A stretch of 64,000 nt of DNA from Crotalaria pallida (GCA_037953625.1 CM075650.1:46504206-46568205), one strand, 5' to 3'; positions 10,862 to 23,729 are shown, counted from the first letter of the stretch. The notes: a model not told the origin generated them from the sequence alone. Made by a program: numbers and translations.

Positions 10862-12869
10862 TAGATTATCCGAGCTGCTACACACAGAAACCGGTTTTTT
10901 CAACGTGAACTTAGCGAGCACAAATTAACGAGCAGAGGTTCAGTTTTGGCGACGAAATGCTCGAAAATAGCAAATGCAAGACAAAACAGATAATGCAAAA
11001 AGCAGTAAAGGAAGAAACATAGAAAATTTTATACTGGTTCACTCTCACCCACTTGAGAGCTACGTCTAGTCCCCACTAAAACCTTTAGGGAGATTTTACT
11101 CAAAATCAATTTAAATGGTTACACAAGGATTTACAAGAGAACCTCTCTAAACCTATCCCTTCAAGAGTGTACCAAACCCTTGAATCTACCCCAAATAAAT
11201 TGATGGCTGAAGAACCTCTTTAGCACTTTACACCACGAAATTTTTTTGAAACCTTCAAGAACAACTTCGTCTTAAGAAGTTACAAATGATGAAAGAAAAA
11301 GGATGGCTCCAACTCGAGAACTCAACAGAATGTGATTTGAAAGTTTGTGTATCTGGTGAGTAATCGATTAAGGAAGGGATTTCAAAGAGAAGATGAAACT
11401 TAAATTTCGAATGTGAAAGTTTGTTTCTCTGTGTTTAGAAAATGTTGTTGCTATTGTGTTGTCCACTCTTGTTTTGCGTTCTTCGTATTCGTATGTCTGG
11501 AGAATGAGAGCTGGGCTTTTATACTGATCTCAACATCCAACATTGAGGAAATATATTTTGTGACATACTGTCCTTGCAACGGATATTCCTGACATTATCC
11601 ATTTTATTGCAACGTTCTTATCCACATATGTCCTTTCCAAAAGAATAATTCCAGATGCTTCCAATTCATAGCAACACATATTGTCCTTTCTGAATACAAT
11701 CCCTTTTTTTTTAATTTGAAATTCAAATTTTGCGGCGTTGTCGTGACACCGAATGTAGTAGATGATGAACAGTATCCGAGCTTGTCAACTGTTCGAGATA
11801 GGGAACTTGATTTCTCATGCAGCAGAGAGCTGAGACAGAACTGAGCTTGAATCGGGCTGAAAGTCTGAGCTTGATGATGCTTGCACTGAAAATGACCAAG
11901 TGTGAGTCGAGCTTGATCTTGACCTTTGACTTCCGAGCTGTGGCCGAGCTTCTCATTTAAGCTTGAGTTTGACCCTTGAAGTTTGAGCTTTGGCCGAGCA
12001 ATGCAAACTAGCTTGAATATGAGCTTTACATCTGAGTAAAGGCTGAGCTGAACTGATGTCGAGCTTGATGACTTCAAAGCTTGAAGACTTCTGAATTGAG
12101 TTGTTCTGAAGCCGAGCTTGAGATCTACCGAGCTTGAAGATTTCATTATCTTGACAAAAGTTCTTGACATCTTCACCGAGCTTGACATCGCCACCGAGCT
12201 TCGGAACATGAGTGAGTAATCTTCTTGATGGAACAGTGTTGCCGAGCTTGACATAAGTTGACACCGTCACCGAGCTTGGGTAACTTGAGCCAAGCTTGAT
12301 GACTTTGCACTTGGCATCTGTTCTTGGCATCCTTAAGCCGAGCTGATTGTTCTACCGAGCTGATCGTTTAACATTTTACTTGACTGCACCAAAGGCCGAG
12401 CAGATCATGTGATGCGCTAAAGCTTTACTCTTTTAGTCGAAAGGTCGAGCTTAACTTCGGTTGAGCTGATCAACTTTGAGCTTGCATCTAAGCTTCTGAC
12501 TTGCTGCTAGTTCAACTATATTTCTTCAAAGCAACTGCTGAGCTTCTTCCAAAACATCTTCTGAGCATCTTCTGAAACATAGCTTTTGTTTGACCTTGAT
12601 AAGTTTCCTTGCACCTGAGCAAATTCAAAACATCTTCCGAACTTGCACCTGAGCTGCCGAGCTTGATCATGATCTTTAGAGTTGATACTCATGTCCGAGC
12701 ATATTCTGAGCTTGACATCGGCTAATTTAGTCTGCTCTGAACGATAGCTCGGATTGATCACTTCCGAGTACGCACCAAGTTGATCAACATACAGATGATT
12801 TGATTGGCTTCATCAGACCTTTGCCAAGAACCGATCATTTGACTTCATCAAAATCTCTTTGATTCAACA
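10862..12869 (-). repeat. Sirevirus A 3' LTR, lacking its outer 182 bp
   Basis: It aligns by eye along its length with the LTR at 47369-49539, beginning at the point equivalent to 47551. The inner end is ATTCAACA at 12869, which on the minus strand reads TGTTGAAT after the purine tract. The missing outer end and the abutting LTR fragment suggest a deletion or LTR-LTR recombination at 10861/10862. The LTR repeats CCGAGCTTG-like words dozens of times. Confidence 0.8.
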
Positions 12870-13323
12870 ATCTCCCGCTTTTTGATGATGACAAATGTCT
12901 GTTGATTTTTGTGCGCTTCGTCTGAATATATTCTCGGAAATTTGCTCGGAAAGCTGTAGAGATGCTCAGAAAATACCCCCCCCCCCGAATATATGCTCGA
13001 AAAACTGATCATCTGAAACAACAAAAACAACAAACAACACCTTTCTCCCCCTTTTGGCATGATAAAAAAGGAGCCAAAGAATTAAGCACATTGCCAAAAG
13101 AGAGTGACAAAAAAAAATTCGAACACCTTGCTCCCCCTTTTTACTATACGATCTCGGAACAAGATACCTTCTCCCCCAGAAAAGAATTTTAAACAGAATA
13201 AGGTCGAGGAAGAACCTTGGCAGGAGTTAAAAAAAAATTCGAACACATAAAAGGATCACGAACAGACTTATTGAAAGAATATTTTCGATTTTGGTGACCG
13301 AGTTTAAAAATAGTGAAAAACAC
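12870..13323 (-). other. Sirevirus A 3' untranslated region with repeated purine tracts
   Basis: The plus strand shows CTCCCGCTTTTTGATGATG next to the LTR, then further pyrimidine tracts near 12975, 13051, 13131 and 13171. On the element strand these are AAAAAGGGGGAG-type purine tracts. Iterated purine tracts upstream of the 3' LTR are a published Sirevirus feature. Confidence 0.65.
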
Positions 13324-13662
13324 TTAGCTTATACTGGATTCATCCAGAATGCCGAGCTCTGTTCGAATACGATAAAAAGTTTCCCTCGGCAGGGGCTTTG
13401 TAAACACGTCATCGAATTGTTTTTCAGTGCGAACAAATTCAATTACACAGTCACCTTTCTGAACATGATCTCGTAAAAAGTGATGTCTTATTTCAATGTG
13501 TTTTGTTCGTGAATGATACACTAGTTTCTTAGTGAGATTGATTGCACTTGTATTGCCACATTTGATAGGAATGCGATCCAATTGGAAGCCAAAGTCAGAC
13601 AATTGCTGTTTCATCCAAAGGATTTGAGCGCAGCAACTTCCGGCTGCAATGTACTCGGCCTC
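13324..13662 (-). pseudogene. pol: Sirevirus A pol: C-terminal RNase H, detached
   Basis: The minus-strand frame reads through the end of copia RNase [20 protein letters not shown], then [19 protein letters not shown], and ends at the stop near 13324. It is the direct continuation of the RNase H that stops at 42641; the two halves are separated by 29 kb of nested insertions, and the GCCTC duplication (13658-13662 and 42636-42640) marks the cut. The frame is open here, but the gene is broken by the insertion. Confidence 0.9.
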
Positions 13663-13887
13663 TGTAACACCCTGAATCTTTAACGATAATTAGAATGTGC
13701 TAAGAATGGTAAATTAGGATAGAAAAGTCTTGGGTTAAGTATAGGAAACCTTAGAAATACTTAGAATGCATTATAAAGTGAAAAATAAAGGTCATTAATC
13801 GATTAACATCTGTGTTAATCGATTAAGAAATGAGGGACACTCAGCCATTAATCGATTAACCAAAAGCAGTGCATCAGGCATTAATCG

Positions 13888-14357
13888 TGTTGGAAACCAA
13901 CAAGTGGCTCAAAAAATACTAGAGGGGGGGGGGGTGAATAGTGTTTTGGAGCCTTGATACAAATTTTTCGATTGCAAATGAGATGGTTTTGAGAAAACAA
14001 ATTTTCAAACAAAAGTTAAAGCTGTTAATCGATTAACAAGTCTGTTACTCGATTAGTGCCTGAAAGTTGATTAAAAATTAATCGATTAAAATATCAGTTA
14101 ATCGATTAACAAAGTAGAGTAACAGCAAAATTCACTTTCAATCAAAATTGCAGCAGAAATCACAAGGCAAGAATGCAAGAACAATTATCAAACGAATTAA
14201 GAACAACTCTAATTAAATTTACCAATTCAAATTAGTGTTGATTCTCTAAGAATTATGAAATTCCCAATTCTAACCTAATTGATTAATTGTTTGTTAATTC
14301 TCTCAAAGCTTTAAAGAATGTAAAAGATAAGAGACAAGGGTTTTTATCCTGGTTCAC
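13888..14357 (-). repeat. Sirevirus B 3' LTR, distal piece
   Basis: It starts TGTTGGAAACCAACAAG on the plus strand and matches 39002 onward, but lacks one 53-bp segment lying between two TTAATCGATTAA copies. It is cut at 14357 by solo LTR D (TTCAC duplication) and resumes at 27829. Confidence 0.9.
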
Positions 14358-14619
14358 TGTAACATCCCTAATTTAATTCCAAGCAATAATTAAGGAATTA
14401 ATAGAATTAAAGTGGAAGGAAGGGGTAGATTAATTGCTTAAAGAATTTTGGGAGCAAGGTGAGTAGTAATTATAGGTATTAGGAGTTGTTTAGGAGACAT
14501 TGGTAGCAAGGGGCAAAATTATCTAAGCGAAATCGGGAGTTAAGTCGGCGTTTTAAATGTTAGAAATCAGCCGAAAAGAGAAAATTAGGAATTTATTATA
14601 TGATATTAAGAAATTAAAT

Positions 14620-14815
14620 TCCATCGTTGGATATAAAGTTTAAGGGATTAAGAAGCTTGTCCAAAAATTTGGGCCCGATCCGACGGTTAACGAAGAAGTT
14701 ATGGCGAATCGAAGTCTGGAATCACTGGTGCACGCCCAGGCGCACCGGTGCACGCCCAGGCGCACCAGGGTGCATCAGATGCACCAACTCATGTGCTTGT
14801 GCGCTCAGGCGCACC
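14620..14815 (+). promoter_or_regulatory. LTR D upstream block with GCCCAGGCGC palindromes
   Basis: The block from about 14624 to 14705 (GATCCGACGGTTAACGAAG, then AAGTTATGGC) is nearly the same in H and G. It is followed by two tandem copies of GGTGCACGCCCAGGCGCACC and one variant (14727-14815), each with GGTGC/GCACC arms. In H and G the same position holds TTAATCGATTAA arrays instead. Position in the LTR suggests a promoter-proximal control region (inference). Confidence 0.5.
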
Positions 14816-15540
14816 TAAATCACGCCCATCCCTTCCGCACCAGGTCCATAAATCAGCGCGCCAGCCCCCCAAAACCCCATCCCTTCCGCACCAACTTCTC
14901 CCTCCTCCCCCAAACCGCCCCAACACCTCCAACCACCACCACCGGAGCTCATGGCCGCCACCCCACCTCCTTGTTCTTCCTCCTCCTCATAGATCCTTTC
15001 TTTCCCTCTCCTCCCTCTTAGTCTCCTTCTCTCTCTTTCGCTCATCTCTTTTCCTCTCTCCTCCACCACTTCCGGCCTCCACCACCACGAGTCACCCACC
15101 TCCGGTCGCCGCCACCCAAAACCGCCTCCCAACCACCACCCATCATCACCTTCTTCCTCCTCCAGCTCTCTCTCTCCATTGCCTTACTTTCTCTCTCTCC
15201 CTCTCCACCCACACACACACAGCCGCCCCTCACCACCACAACCGCCATCGCCGCCACTCGCGGTGGTGACCGCCACCATCACCAAATCACCACAGTCACC
15301 TTTCATCCCCATATCCCCTCTCTACCATGCTCTCTCTCTTCCTGGTGTCGAAGAGCAACACCGTCACCGTGATCGAGGTCTATTATCCCCACCGTGCTTG
15401 GAATCGAAGATTGGGGAAGCTTAGGATCCAGTTGGAGCCGAGCTAAAGCGTGAGTCGGGGAGTAAAGCGTCAGATTAAGGTTACCCCTCTCACTGTCATC
15501 GATTGAGGTAAGGGGTTTCATTACCAGTCCTTAAGGGGTG
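14816..15540 (+). other. C-rich low-complexity part of LTR D
   Basis: About 700 bp of CCACC, CTCTC and CCTCC runs, giving long but compositionally trivial Pro/Ser/His ORFs on both strands. In G and H a shorter CT-rich leader occupies the same position. It is probably the transcribed leader of the LTR rather than coding sequence. Confidence 0.55.
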
Positions 15541-15978
15541 TATTTCTGGTTAGTTATATCTATCGCTAGGACCGGGGGAAATGTTGATTTCTAATGAACC
15601 TTAGGGTAACCCGCTAATAATGAAGAAAGATAGATGGAGTAAATAGGGGAAACAAATAGTGATGAGTAAAAAGGTAGGAAACAGAATAACCAATCAATTA
15701 GATCGGTAGGGTGTGGCAAAAGAATAGAAATGGTGAATAGGGAAATAAATTTAGAAATGAACAAATGAGAGTAAAGAGAATTTAGTGAGACCGCTGAGTA
15801 GAATAGGACTAATAATATAATAATAGGATATGTAATAAGGAAGATAATCAGGAAAGAAAATTTAGTTAAAGAAGAGTCGAAGCAATTAGCGACAAAATAA
15901 ATGGAAAATAAGAAAGGGAAATGGAATTAATTAAGAGTTAGTGACGAGAATTAAACTATAATGTATATGGCTATTTGG

Positions 15979-16014
<36 letters not shown>
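15979..16014. repeat. (TA)n microsatellite in LTR D
   Basis: An uninterrupted run of alternating T and A of about 36 bases, upstream of the hairpin array. Confidence 0.95.
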
Positions 16015-16018
<4 letters not shown>

Positions 16019-16114
16019 AGGCTGGTGCTTGAAATGTTTAGGTAAAAGTTAAACGGAATTGGTTGGTAAATTAATGACATATAATATGGATAACTAATAC
16101 TGGATGAATATGGT

Positions 16115-16787
16115 GATGTATATAGACCTTCGATTTGGGGGAGATATACATCGTAAATATGGGTTGTATTGTAGGCCTTCGATTTGGGGGAGACAATACA
16201 ACGAAACTGGGGCGATGTATGTAGGCCTTCGATTTGGTGAAGACATACATCGTCGATGGTGTATGTATGTAGGCCTTCGATTTGGTGGAGACATACATAC
16301 ACCGTAAATAAAAAGGAAAAGGAAATAAAAATGGTAAATGTCACAGGTGGTTGTATTGACCTTGTGGCCTAAAAAGTGGTAAGTGTCACAGGTGGTTGTA
16401 TTGACCCTGTGGCGCGGCGCAGGTGGTTGTATTGACCCTGTGGCCTAAATAAAATGGTACATGTAACAGGTGGTTGTATTGACCCTGTGGCACGACGCAG
16501 GTGGTTGTATTGACCCTGTGGCCAAATAATAAAGAGGTAAAACGGTAATGGAAAAGCGATGTATGTAGGCCTTCGATTTGGTGGAGACATACATCGTAAT
16601 TGGTGTATGTATGTAGACCTTCGATTTGGTGGAGACATACATACACCGGAAGTAAAAGGAAATGAATAAAGGAAAAAGGGAATTAAAAAAGAAATAAAAT
16701 AATGTAAATGGTAATGGAAAAGCGATGTATGTAGGCCTTCGATTTGGTGGAGACATACATCGTAAATGGTGTATGTATGTAGGCCTT
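16115..16787 (+). repeat. Array of hairpins with changing stems in LTR D
   Basis: Eight units share the core AGGCCTTCGATTTGGTGGAGA, or a close variant, flanked by perfect inverted arms. Arms: GATGTATAT (16115-16123/16144-16152), GTTGTATTGT (16163-16172/16193-16202), CGATGTATGT (16213-16222/16243-16252), GGTGTATGTATGT (16258-16270/16291-16303). CGATGTATGT recurs at 16557 and 16723, and GGTGTATGTATGT at 16602 and 16768. The last unit is cut in its loop by Athila and completed at 26949-26961. Stem sequences differ between units yet remain fully complementary. Confidence 0.9.
16340..16523 (+). repeat. Five-copy minisatellite, CAGGTGGTTGTATTGACC core
   Basis: Five copies of CAGGTGGTTGTATTGACC followed by CTTGTGGC or CCTGTGGC sit between the hairpin units of LTR D. 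Each copy can pair its ends (CACAGG with CCTGTG, or GCAGG with CCTG). It is a second hairpin-forming unit type interleaved with the first. Confidence 0.85.
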
Positions 16788-17925
16788 TGATCGAGGCCGT
16801 ACCCGATACAAATAAAAACAGTTTAAGTATAGTACTAGGAAGTGACTCCTAGGTCGTCTCCCAAGGAATATCTTATCAAGCAAAAGGTCGAACACATAGT
16901 ATGCATAGAAAACAGGGGGTTTTTTTTGTATTGAATATTGAATAATTGAAATCAAAACAGAATTAAATCAAAACGAAGAAACAGATAAGGAAAAGCGGAT
17001 AAACCCCTTTGGCTCGCGTTCACAACTCTATCATCGGTCACAAAAGATCAATTTCTTTCCTCTTCACTGTCCAACTCGTGAGAACTAAATACTAAGCGAA
17101 AATTCAATTCTCACCCCAAAACCCAAACCTCTAATTAAGCATTAAAAGCCAAAGCATGGAGTTTTTACGAGTTTGCATAAATTAAGCATTCATACACATG
17201 GATTATCTCTATATAATGGAACTAAGCGAACCATAACATATCAATAAGCATGAAAACAGTGAATAAAAACAAAATAGCATTAAGAACAAAACCTCAAGAG
17301 TATGTGATACATTACCAAAGGGATTTAACCTAAGAGTTTAGCCTTCCATGAAGAAAAATACCAAAAAACGTGTAGAAAGGGAAGAGAGAGAAACCCTAGC
17401 AGCCACCACAAGCTTGGAGAGCAAAACTAAGCCTTCTCTATGAGAGAGAATGTAAAAAAACGTGAATGGAAGGTCTCCCCGGGTTTACACGAATTTAGCT
17501 TTTTAAATCACAAAACGGGCCTAAATCATGGGCCCAAATCCTAAGGAAAGCTTATCTCTAAATTAAATCTAAAAATATCTTATAGATAAAATCTAAATCT
17601 TAAAAGATATAACTAAATCTCAACTAATCCTAAAGATAGATTACAATCTTCACTTCATCATATATCTTCTCTTCCAAAATTAAATCTTCACTCCCAAAAT
17701 TAAATCTTCACTCCCAAAATGTCCAAAAAGCCCTTGTGCCAAATATGACCTGAAAATAGAAATAGAATTAATTAGGCTAAATAATCCCAAATTAAACAAT
17801 ATTCAGAATAATAGTCCAATAAACTCTAAATCACTAAATCAAGCTAAACAATGTCAAATAGGCAACAAGTATCAATAATAGGAGTAAAATAATGCAAGGA
17901 AAAATGGGAAATAAAATGCTCATCA
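16788..17925 (-). repeat. Athila 3' LTR
   Basis: 1138 bp, TGATCGAGGCC to GCTCATCA on the plus strand, nearly identical to 25792-26930. A T-run length difference near 16920 and a few substitutions are visible. Confidence 0.95.
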
Positions 17926-19418
17926 AATACCCCCACACTTATCCTTTTGCACTCCTGGGCAAAACTAAGAATTAGGACTGAGAAAATCAATATGCACCAA
18001 AGTGAATCATGTAACAAGATTACTAAAACTAATGAATGCAAACCTAAGAGATTACATACTTCACAATGAATTCTAGGAAATGCAATGAAATGGGCAAAAT
18101 CGAGCACATGAAGAAAATAAGGACCAAAGAATCAAGGCATCCATGAACATCATCCAATTATTTCAAATATGCAAAGAAAACCAATGACATCAAGAGGGTA
18201 GTCACAAAGATGATAGAAACTCACAAGGATCACTCAATAGTGTTTACACTCAAGTGTTTAAGGTTAATCAGTGTTTACACTCAAGGCACATCATGAAAAA
18301 AACAAACACAACCATAGGCTTGACAAGCCTCTAACATCAACAATCAACACACATGCACATTAAGATCAAAAGGTCTTTTCAGGGTTGTAATGGGGCCAAG
18401 GACAAGGTAGGATAAAAATATGGGAAATGTAGCTAAAACCCAGGGAATAGAGGAGCAATGGGGAACAAGTAAAAAAATAAGCACAATCCACCCCAGAATG
18501 AAATGGTAAACATAACAACAACCTCTAATTCCAATCCTCCATGCCTCAATCAATCTTTTATTCCATTTTTTTTCTTTTTTTTTTTCTTCTTCTTCTTCTT
18601 CTTGTTTTTTTTTTTTGAATTGCATTACATTGCAGAACTTCATGAACGAAAGAAAAGAAGAAACAACAAAAATGGCATAATGAGATAAAGCCATAATTAC
18701 ATCACCAACCATAGAGGCAAAACCCAGAACTCACAAGAGATGAAGAACAAAGCACCCTCGCTTACTTAATACCCATTCCCAAAACAATTCCAAAGCTCCA
18801 ACATTCCCTAAGGTTAGGACAATCATGGTTTTTCAGTCATAGGCTTGTAATGAGCTAAAGAACAAAGAAAAGGGATGTAAAGGCTCAAAGGGGCTATCAA
18901 AGGATAAATTCATTCAAGGTAGGCTCATATGGCTAGTGGCTTATTCATGAAAAATCAATGCCTAAATCATTTCAAAATGTGCATGGGAATATCAAGTATC
19001 AACAAGAGTCAAGTCAAGTTCTAGAGTGCAAGTAATCCAGAGTGCAACCACACATGAAAGAAAAATTAGGTGGCATATATAGCAATCCACCCACAATTAA
19101 GGCTCAAATCCTCACAAAAGGGACAATTCTATCACAGTGTTACCACCTCTTAATTATCAAAAGCAACTTTACACACAGAAATGCATGAATTCAGACACAA
19201 GATACCAAGACTCTACTAAAATGAAGCAAAAACATGCAAGAAAATGCCCAAAACTTAGCAAAACCTAAAAAATCAAAGAAAAAATATGCAACCTAAACTA
19301 CTCTCCCCCCCACACTTAAATCACACATTGTCCTCAATGGAACACAAATAGCAGAATCAGACAGCTATAGACAAGTGCAATAAAAAGAGTAAGGAAGGAG
19401 AAAAGAAGACTCCCGAAA
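17926..19418 (-). other. Athila 3' untranslated region
   Basis: About 1.5 kb between the pol stop and the 3' LTR. Next to the LTR lies the purine tract (plus strand AATACCCCCACACTTATCC). A second tract of the same type lies at about 19300-19335 next to pol. There is a T/CTT-rich simple repeat at 18568-18616. Some Athila elements carry an env-like ORF here; I see none. Confidence 0.8.
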
Positions 19419-22400
19419 TCATGGTGGGTCAAAAATGGGGTCGACCAATGAGGCTTCCTCCACAGGTGCATCATCCAAAGAAGGGGTAGTGAGAAAAGGC
19501 TTGAGTCGGTGGCCATTGACTTTGAAGCTCTTGTCCGTGGACTGACTCTTGATCTCCACAGTGCCATAAGGAAACACCTGGGTGACTACAAACGGTCCAA
19601 TCCATTTAGAGCGGAGCTTTCCACTCATGAGTCCAAGCCTAGAGTTGTAGAGCAACACTTTTTGACCAACCAAGAACTCCTTTCTGGAAATTGAGCTATC
19701 ATGGAGCTTCTTGGTCTTCTCTTTGTAGAACTTGGAATTCTCATAGGCCTCCAAACGGATCTCATCTAGCTCACTCAATTGCAGCTTCCTCTCCTCACCC
19801 GCTTGATCAAGAGCTAAGTTGCATTGCTTCACAGCCCAATATGCACGGTGCTCTATCTCCACAGGCAGGTGGCATGCCTTACCAAAAACAACCCGATAAG
19901 GTGACATCCCTATGGGTGCCTTGTAAGCAGTCCGATGGGCCCATAGAGCATCCTTCAATCGTGTGCTCCAATCCTTTCTATTAGGCTTCACCATCTTCTC
20001 CAAAATCCGCTTGATCTCTCTGTTTGAAATCTCAGCTTGCCCATTGGTTTGGGAGTGATATGGTGTAGAAACTTTGTGCACAACCCCATACTTCTTGAGC
20101 AAAGCTTGCATGGATCTATTGCAGAAGTGTGTGCCTTGATCACTGACTATGGCTCTAGGTATGCCAAACCTGCAAAGGATATTAGTCCTGACAAAATCTA
20201 CAACAACCTGAGCATCATTAGTCCTGGTGGCCTTAGCTTCCACCCATTTGGATACATAATCCACAACAAGTAAGATATAATAAAAACCAAAAGAAACAGG
20301 AAAGGGGCCCATGAAATCTATACCCCAGACATCAAACACCTCACAGAACAACATAGGTTGTTGCGGCATCTGTTGCCTCCAAGATAGGGTGCCTCCTGCC
20401 CTTTGACATTGCTCACATGAGCTGCAGATTTTGCTTGCATCCTTGAAGATGGTAGGCCAATAAAATCCAGAATCCAGCACCTTTCGTGCTGTCCTTTGAG
20501 TGCCAAGGTGGCCTCCAACTGGTGAAGCATGGCAAAATTGGAGAACCGATTGGATCTCCTGGTCTGGAATGCACCTGCGAATGACCTGATCACTGCAAAA
20601 ACGCCACAAATAGGGGTCATCCCATACATAATACTTGGCATCGCTCTTCAATTTGTCTCTTTGAGCTTTGGATGCCAAGGGTGGAAAAACAGATGCAACT
20701 ATATAATTTACAATATCAGCAAACCAAGGAGTAAGGGGAGGGGGATGTGAAACATGCAAAACTAAAAGCTGCTCATCCGGGAAGTCATCCCGGATAGGAA
20801 ATGCATCCTCCTCTCTCTCTATTCTACTCAAGTGGTCTGCGACCAGGTTATGTGCACCACTCCGATCCTGAATCTCAAGATCAAACTCCTGGAGGAGCAA
20901 CATCCATCTAATCAACCTAGGTTTGGAATCTGTCTTTTTCAAAAGATACTTCAGAGCAGCATGATCAGTATACACCACAACCTTAGAACCTAACAGATAT
21001 GATCTAAACTTATCAAGTGCAAAGACAATGGCTAACAGCTCTTTTTCAGTTGTGGTGTAATTAACTTGTGCTGAATCTAAAGTCCTAGATGCATAATAAA
21101 TCACATGAGACATTTTACCAACCCTTTGGGAGAGAACTTCTCCCAAAGCATAATTCGAGGCATCGGTCATGAGCTCAAATGGGAGAGTCCAGTCAGGTGG
21201 TTGGATGATGGGAGTGGTGGTGAGTGCTCTCTTTAGCTCATCAAATGCCCTCTTGCATTGGTCTCCAAACTCAAATGTGGTATCCTTTTGAAGCAAGTTG
21301 GATAGTGGAAGGGCTATCTTGCTAAAGTTCTGAATAAACCTGCGATAGAAACCTGCATGGCCAAGAAAAGAACGCACCTCTCGCACGCAAGAGGGATAAG
21401 GCAAATGTGATATTACATGCAACTTAGCAGGGTCAACCTCTATGCCCTTATGCGAAATAATGTGCCCTAAGACTATGCCTTGTTCTACCATAAAATGACA
21501 TTTTTCAAAATTCAAGACAAGGTTAGTCTCAATGCATCTATTAAGCACCTTAGACAAACTATCAAGACATGCATCAAAAGAGGAACCATATACACTAAAA
21601 TCATCCATGAAGACCTCTATGCAATGCTCAAGTAAGTCATTAAAAATACTCATCATACATCTTTGAAAAGTGCCAGGAGCATTGCATAGGCCAAAAGGCA
21701 TCTTCCTATAAGCAAATGTACCAAAAGGACAGGTAAATGTAGTCTTATGTTGGTCCTCTGGTGCAATACAGATTTGGAAATAACCAGAGAAACCATCTAA
21801 GAAGCAATAGTGAGATTTACCTGCCAGGCGCTCCAACATCTGATCAATGAAGGGAAGAGGAAAGTGATCCTTGCGGGTCGCCTGGTTGAGCTTCCTATAA
21901 TCAATGCAGACTCTCCAACTGTTCTGCACTCTAGTGGGAATCAGCTCATCCTTCTCATTTTTGACAACTGTCACCCCAGACTTCTTGGGAACTACTTGAA
22001 CCGGGCTTACCCAAGTGCTGTCTGAAATGGGGTAGATAATGCCAGCTTGCAGCAGCTTGGTGACCTCTTTCTTTACCACATCAAGAATCTGGAGGTTCAA
22101 CCGTCTCTGGGGTTGTCTCACTGGTTTAGCCCCATCCTCCAATAAAATCCGATGCATGCACATGGAGGGGCTAATACCAGGTATGTCTGCCAAAGTCCAT
22201 CCTATTGCCCTTTTGTTTGCTCTAATCACATCCAGCAGCTTCTTCTCTTGATCAACAGAAAGGGAGGTAGAGATGATCACTAGAAGTTTCTGCTCAGCCT
22301 CCAAGTAAGCATATTTGAGATGAGGAGGAAGGGGCTTCAGGTCCAATAAAGGTGCCTGCATCACAGATGGAACTAAAGGAGCAACAGAATTGGATTCTGC

Positions 22401-23729
22401 TGCCTGCACCTGAACAAGTGGATTACACTCATGCATAACAGAAATGGGGTTAGGGTTAGCATGATCTGAATCTATATCATATGAATCAACAGATGCAGTA
22501 GCAGAATTTAAAAACTGGTCAATTTCAATGCATGTAGTGCACATTTCGGAATCAGAACATGCAAAACAAGTAAATGAGCTAGTGAAAGATGGCAAATCAT
22601 AATCATGTAAAAAGTCTAGAACATGCTCATCAATCAGATCATCAATCAAGTCAACATGAAAAACAGAGTGGTCATCAGAAAAATGTTTCATAGCATCAAA
22701 AATATTGAATCGAACCACACTGTCATCAAATTCCATGGAAAGTGTACCTGCATGCACATCTATCTTGGTTCGGGCTGTTTTCAAAAATGGTCTCCCTAAT
22801 ATGATAGGGACAGCACTACGAGATGTGTCCTCTTCCATATCAAAAATATAAAAATCAGCAGGAAAGATAAGCTCTTCAACCCGAACCAGGACATCCTCTA
22901 TCAAACCTGCGGGGTAGGCAGTAGATCTATTTGCCAAATGAATAACCACATCTGTAGGTTGAAGAGGTCCAAGTGAAAGAGACTTGAAAATATACATAGG
23001 CATAACATTAATAGATGCTCCTAAATCTAGCAAAGCATTCTCAAATTTAGTATTACCTATGATACAAGGCACAGAGAAAGTTACAGGATCCTTACACTTT
23101 TCAGGAATATGAGGGACGGGTTTACCTATAAGAGCAGAGACATTTCTTCCCATGCTGATCCTCTCATTGCCCTTGAGCTTCCGTTTGTGTGTGCATAGAA
23201 CCTTCAAGAACTTTGCATACCTTGGAATCTGCTTGATTGCATCAAGAAGGGGTATGTTGACTTCCACCTTCCTGAATGTGTCAAGTATCTCTTTGTCAAT
23301 CTCTTCCATTTTCTTGCTTTGAGTCACCCCCCTTGGTGGGAAAGGAAGAGGAATGGGGGGTGGTTGTTGGGCAGCAGCAGGTGTTGTGCTTGAGGAAGGC
23401 TGAGCTGGATGGGATTTTCTGGTACTTGTGTGCTCACTCTCCTCGACCATTTGGGTCTTCTTGTTGGGTGAAACTAGATCATCTTTGTTGAGGTCATATT
23501 CTGGTGTGGGTGTGACAATCTGCTTCCCTGACCTTAGACTAATGGCATTCACATTCTGGTTTGGATTGATCACTGTTTCGGATGGCAACTTGTTAGAATT
23601 TTGAGATTGCATAGTGTTGATTGCTGTTGCCATTTGTCCCATCTGATTGGTCAAAGATTGAATGGAGGCCTCTTGTCTTTGAATGGATGCTCTAGTTTCC
23701 TGTTGGAATTGGAGATTTTGCATGGTCAT
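19419..23729 (-). CDS. pol: Athila polyprotein: protease, RT, RNase H, integrase (open, 1436 codons)
   Basis: An uninterrupted frame with all catalytic motifs. Protease lies near residue 235 ([13 protein letters not shown]). RT spans roughly 560-760 ([19 protein letters not shown], then FMDDFSVYG as the Y-x-D-D equivalent). RNase H lies near 840 ([11 protein letters not shown]). The integrase zinc module is near 1040 ([10 protein letters not shown] ... CSSCEQC) and the D-D-E triad follows ([30 protein letters not shown]). It begins in the same frame as gag, after a TAG at 23730-23732, so the ATG at 23729 is merely the first one after a stop; normally gag and pol would be one polyprotein. Confidence 0.93.
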   Translation of the reverse strand: MTMQNLQFQQETRASIQRQEASIQSLTNQMGQMATAINTMQSQNSNKLPSETVINPNQNVNAISLRSGKQIVTPTPEYDLNKDDLVSPNKKTQMVEESEHTSTRKSHPAQPSSSTTPAAAQQPPPIPLPFPPRGVTQSKKMEEIDKEILDTFRKVEVNIPLLDAIKQIPRYAKFLKVLCTHKRKLKGNERISMGRNVSALIGKPVPHIPEKCKDPVTFSVPCIIGNTKFENALLDLGASINVMPMYIFKSLSLGPLQPTDVVIHLANRSTAYPAGLIEDVLVRVEELIFPADFYIFDMEEDTSRSAVPIILGRPFLKTARTKIDVHAGTLSMEFDDSVVRFNIFDAMKHFSDDHSVFHVDLIDDLIDEHVLDFLHDYDLPSFTSSFTCFACSDSEMCTTCIEIDQFLNSATASVDSYDIDSDHANPNPISVMHECNPLVQVQAAESNSVAPLVPSVMQAPLLDLKPLPPHLKYAYLEAEQKLLVIISTSLSVDQEKKLLDVIRANKRAIGWTLADIPGISPSMCMHRILLEDGAKPVRQPQRRLNLQILDVVKKEVTKLLQAGIIYPISDSTWVSPVQVVPKKSGVTVVKNEKDELIPTRVQNSWRVCIDYRKLNQATRKDHFPLPFIDQMLERLAGKSHYCFLDGFSGYFQICIAPEDQHKTTFTCPFGTFAYRKMPFGLCNAPGTFQRCMMSIFNDLLEHCIEVFMDDFSVYGSSFDACLDSLSKVLNRCIETNLVLNFEKCHFMVEQGIVLGHIISHKGIEVDPAKLHVISHLPYPSCVREVRSFLGHAGFYRRFIQNFSKIALPLSNLLQKDTTFEFGDQCKRAFDELKRALTTTPIIQPPDWTLPFELMTDASNYALGEVLSQRVGKMSHVIYYASRTLDSAQVNYTTTEKELLAIVFALDKFRSYLLGSKVVVYTDHAALKYLLKKTDSKPRLIRWMLLLQEFDLEIQDRSGAHNLVADHLSRIEREEDAFPIRDDFPDEQLLVLHVSHPPPLTPWFADIVNYIVASVFPPLASKAQRDKLKSDAKYYVWDDPYLWRFCSDQVIRRCIPDQEIQSVLQFCHASPVGGHLGTQRTARKVLDSGFYWPTIFKDASKICSSCEQCQRAGGTLSWRQQMPQQPMLFCEVFDVWGIDFMGPFPVSFGFYYILLVVDYVSKWVEAKATRTNDAQVVVDFVRTNILCRFGIPRAIVSDQGTHFCNRSMQALLKKYGVVHKVSTPYHSQTNGQAEISNREIKRILEKMVKPNRKDWSTRLKDALWAHRTAYKAPIGMSPYRVVFGKACHLPVEIEHRAYWAVKQCNLALDQAGEERKLQLSELDEIRLEAYENSKFYKEKTKKLHDSSISRKEFLVGQKVLLYNSRLGLMSGKLRSKWIGPFVVTQVFPYGTVEIKSQSTDKSFKVNGHRLKPFLTTPSLDDAPVEEASLVDPIFDPP

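Noticed and set aside
11604..12330. ORFs of 125-216 codons (minus strand), with counterparts at 48418-48958
   Set aside because: They lie inside the Sirevirus A LTR copies and are Ser/Leu/Lys-rich translations of CCGAGCTTG-type repeats. Overlapping frames are open equally, so conservation follows from LTR duplication.
14748..15269. Long Pro/Ser/His-rich ORFs on both strands
   Set aside because: They come from C-rich, CT-rich low-complexity sequence in LTR D. Several frames on both strands are open at once, as expected from composition, not coding.
16071..16756. Several overlapping ORFs with repeated 'PPNRRPTYI' or 'STKSKAYIH' peptides
   Set aside because: They are translations of the hairpin array in different frames; no sign of protein-level constraint.
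16115..16787. CRISPR-like array
   Set aside because: The regular repeats alternate with paired stems, not unique spacers, and the host is a plant nucleus. They are hairpin minisatellites.
18503..18712. Poly-Phe/Lys ORFs in the Athila 3' region
   Set aside because: They arise from a T/CTT microsatellite.
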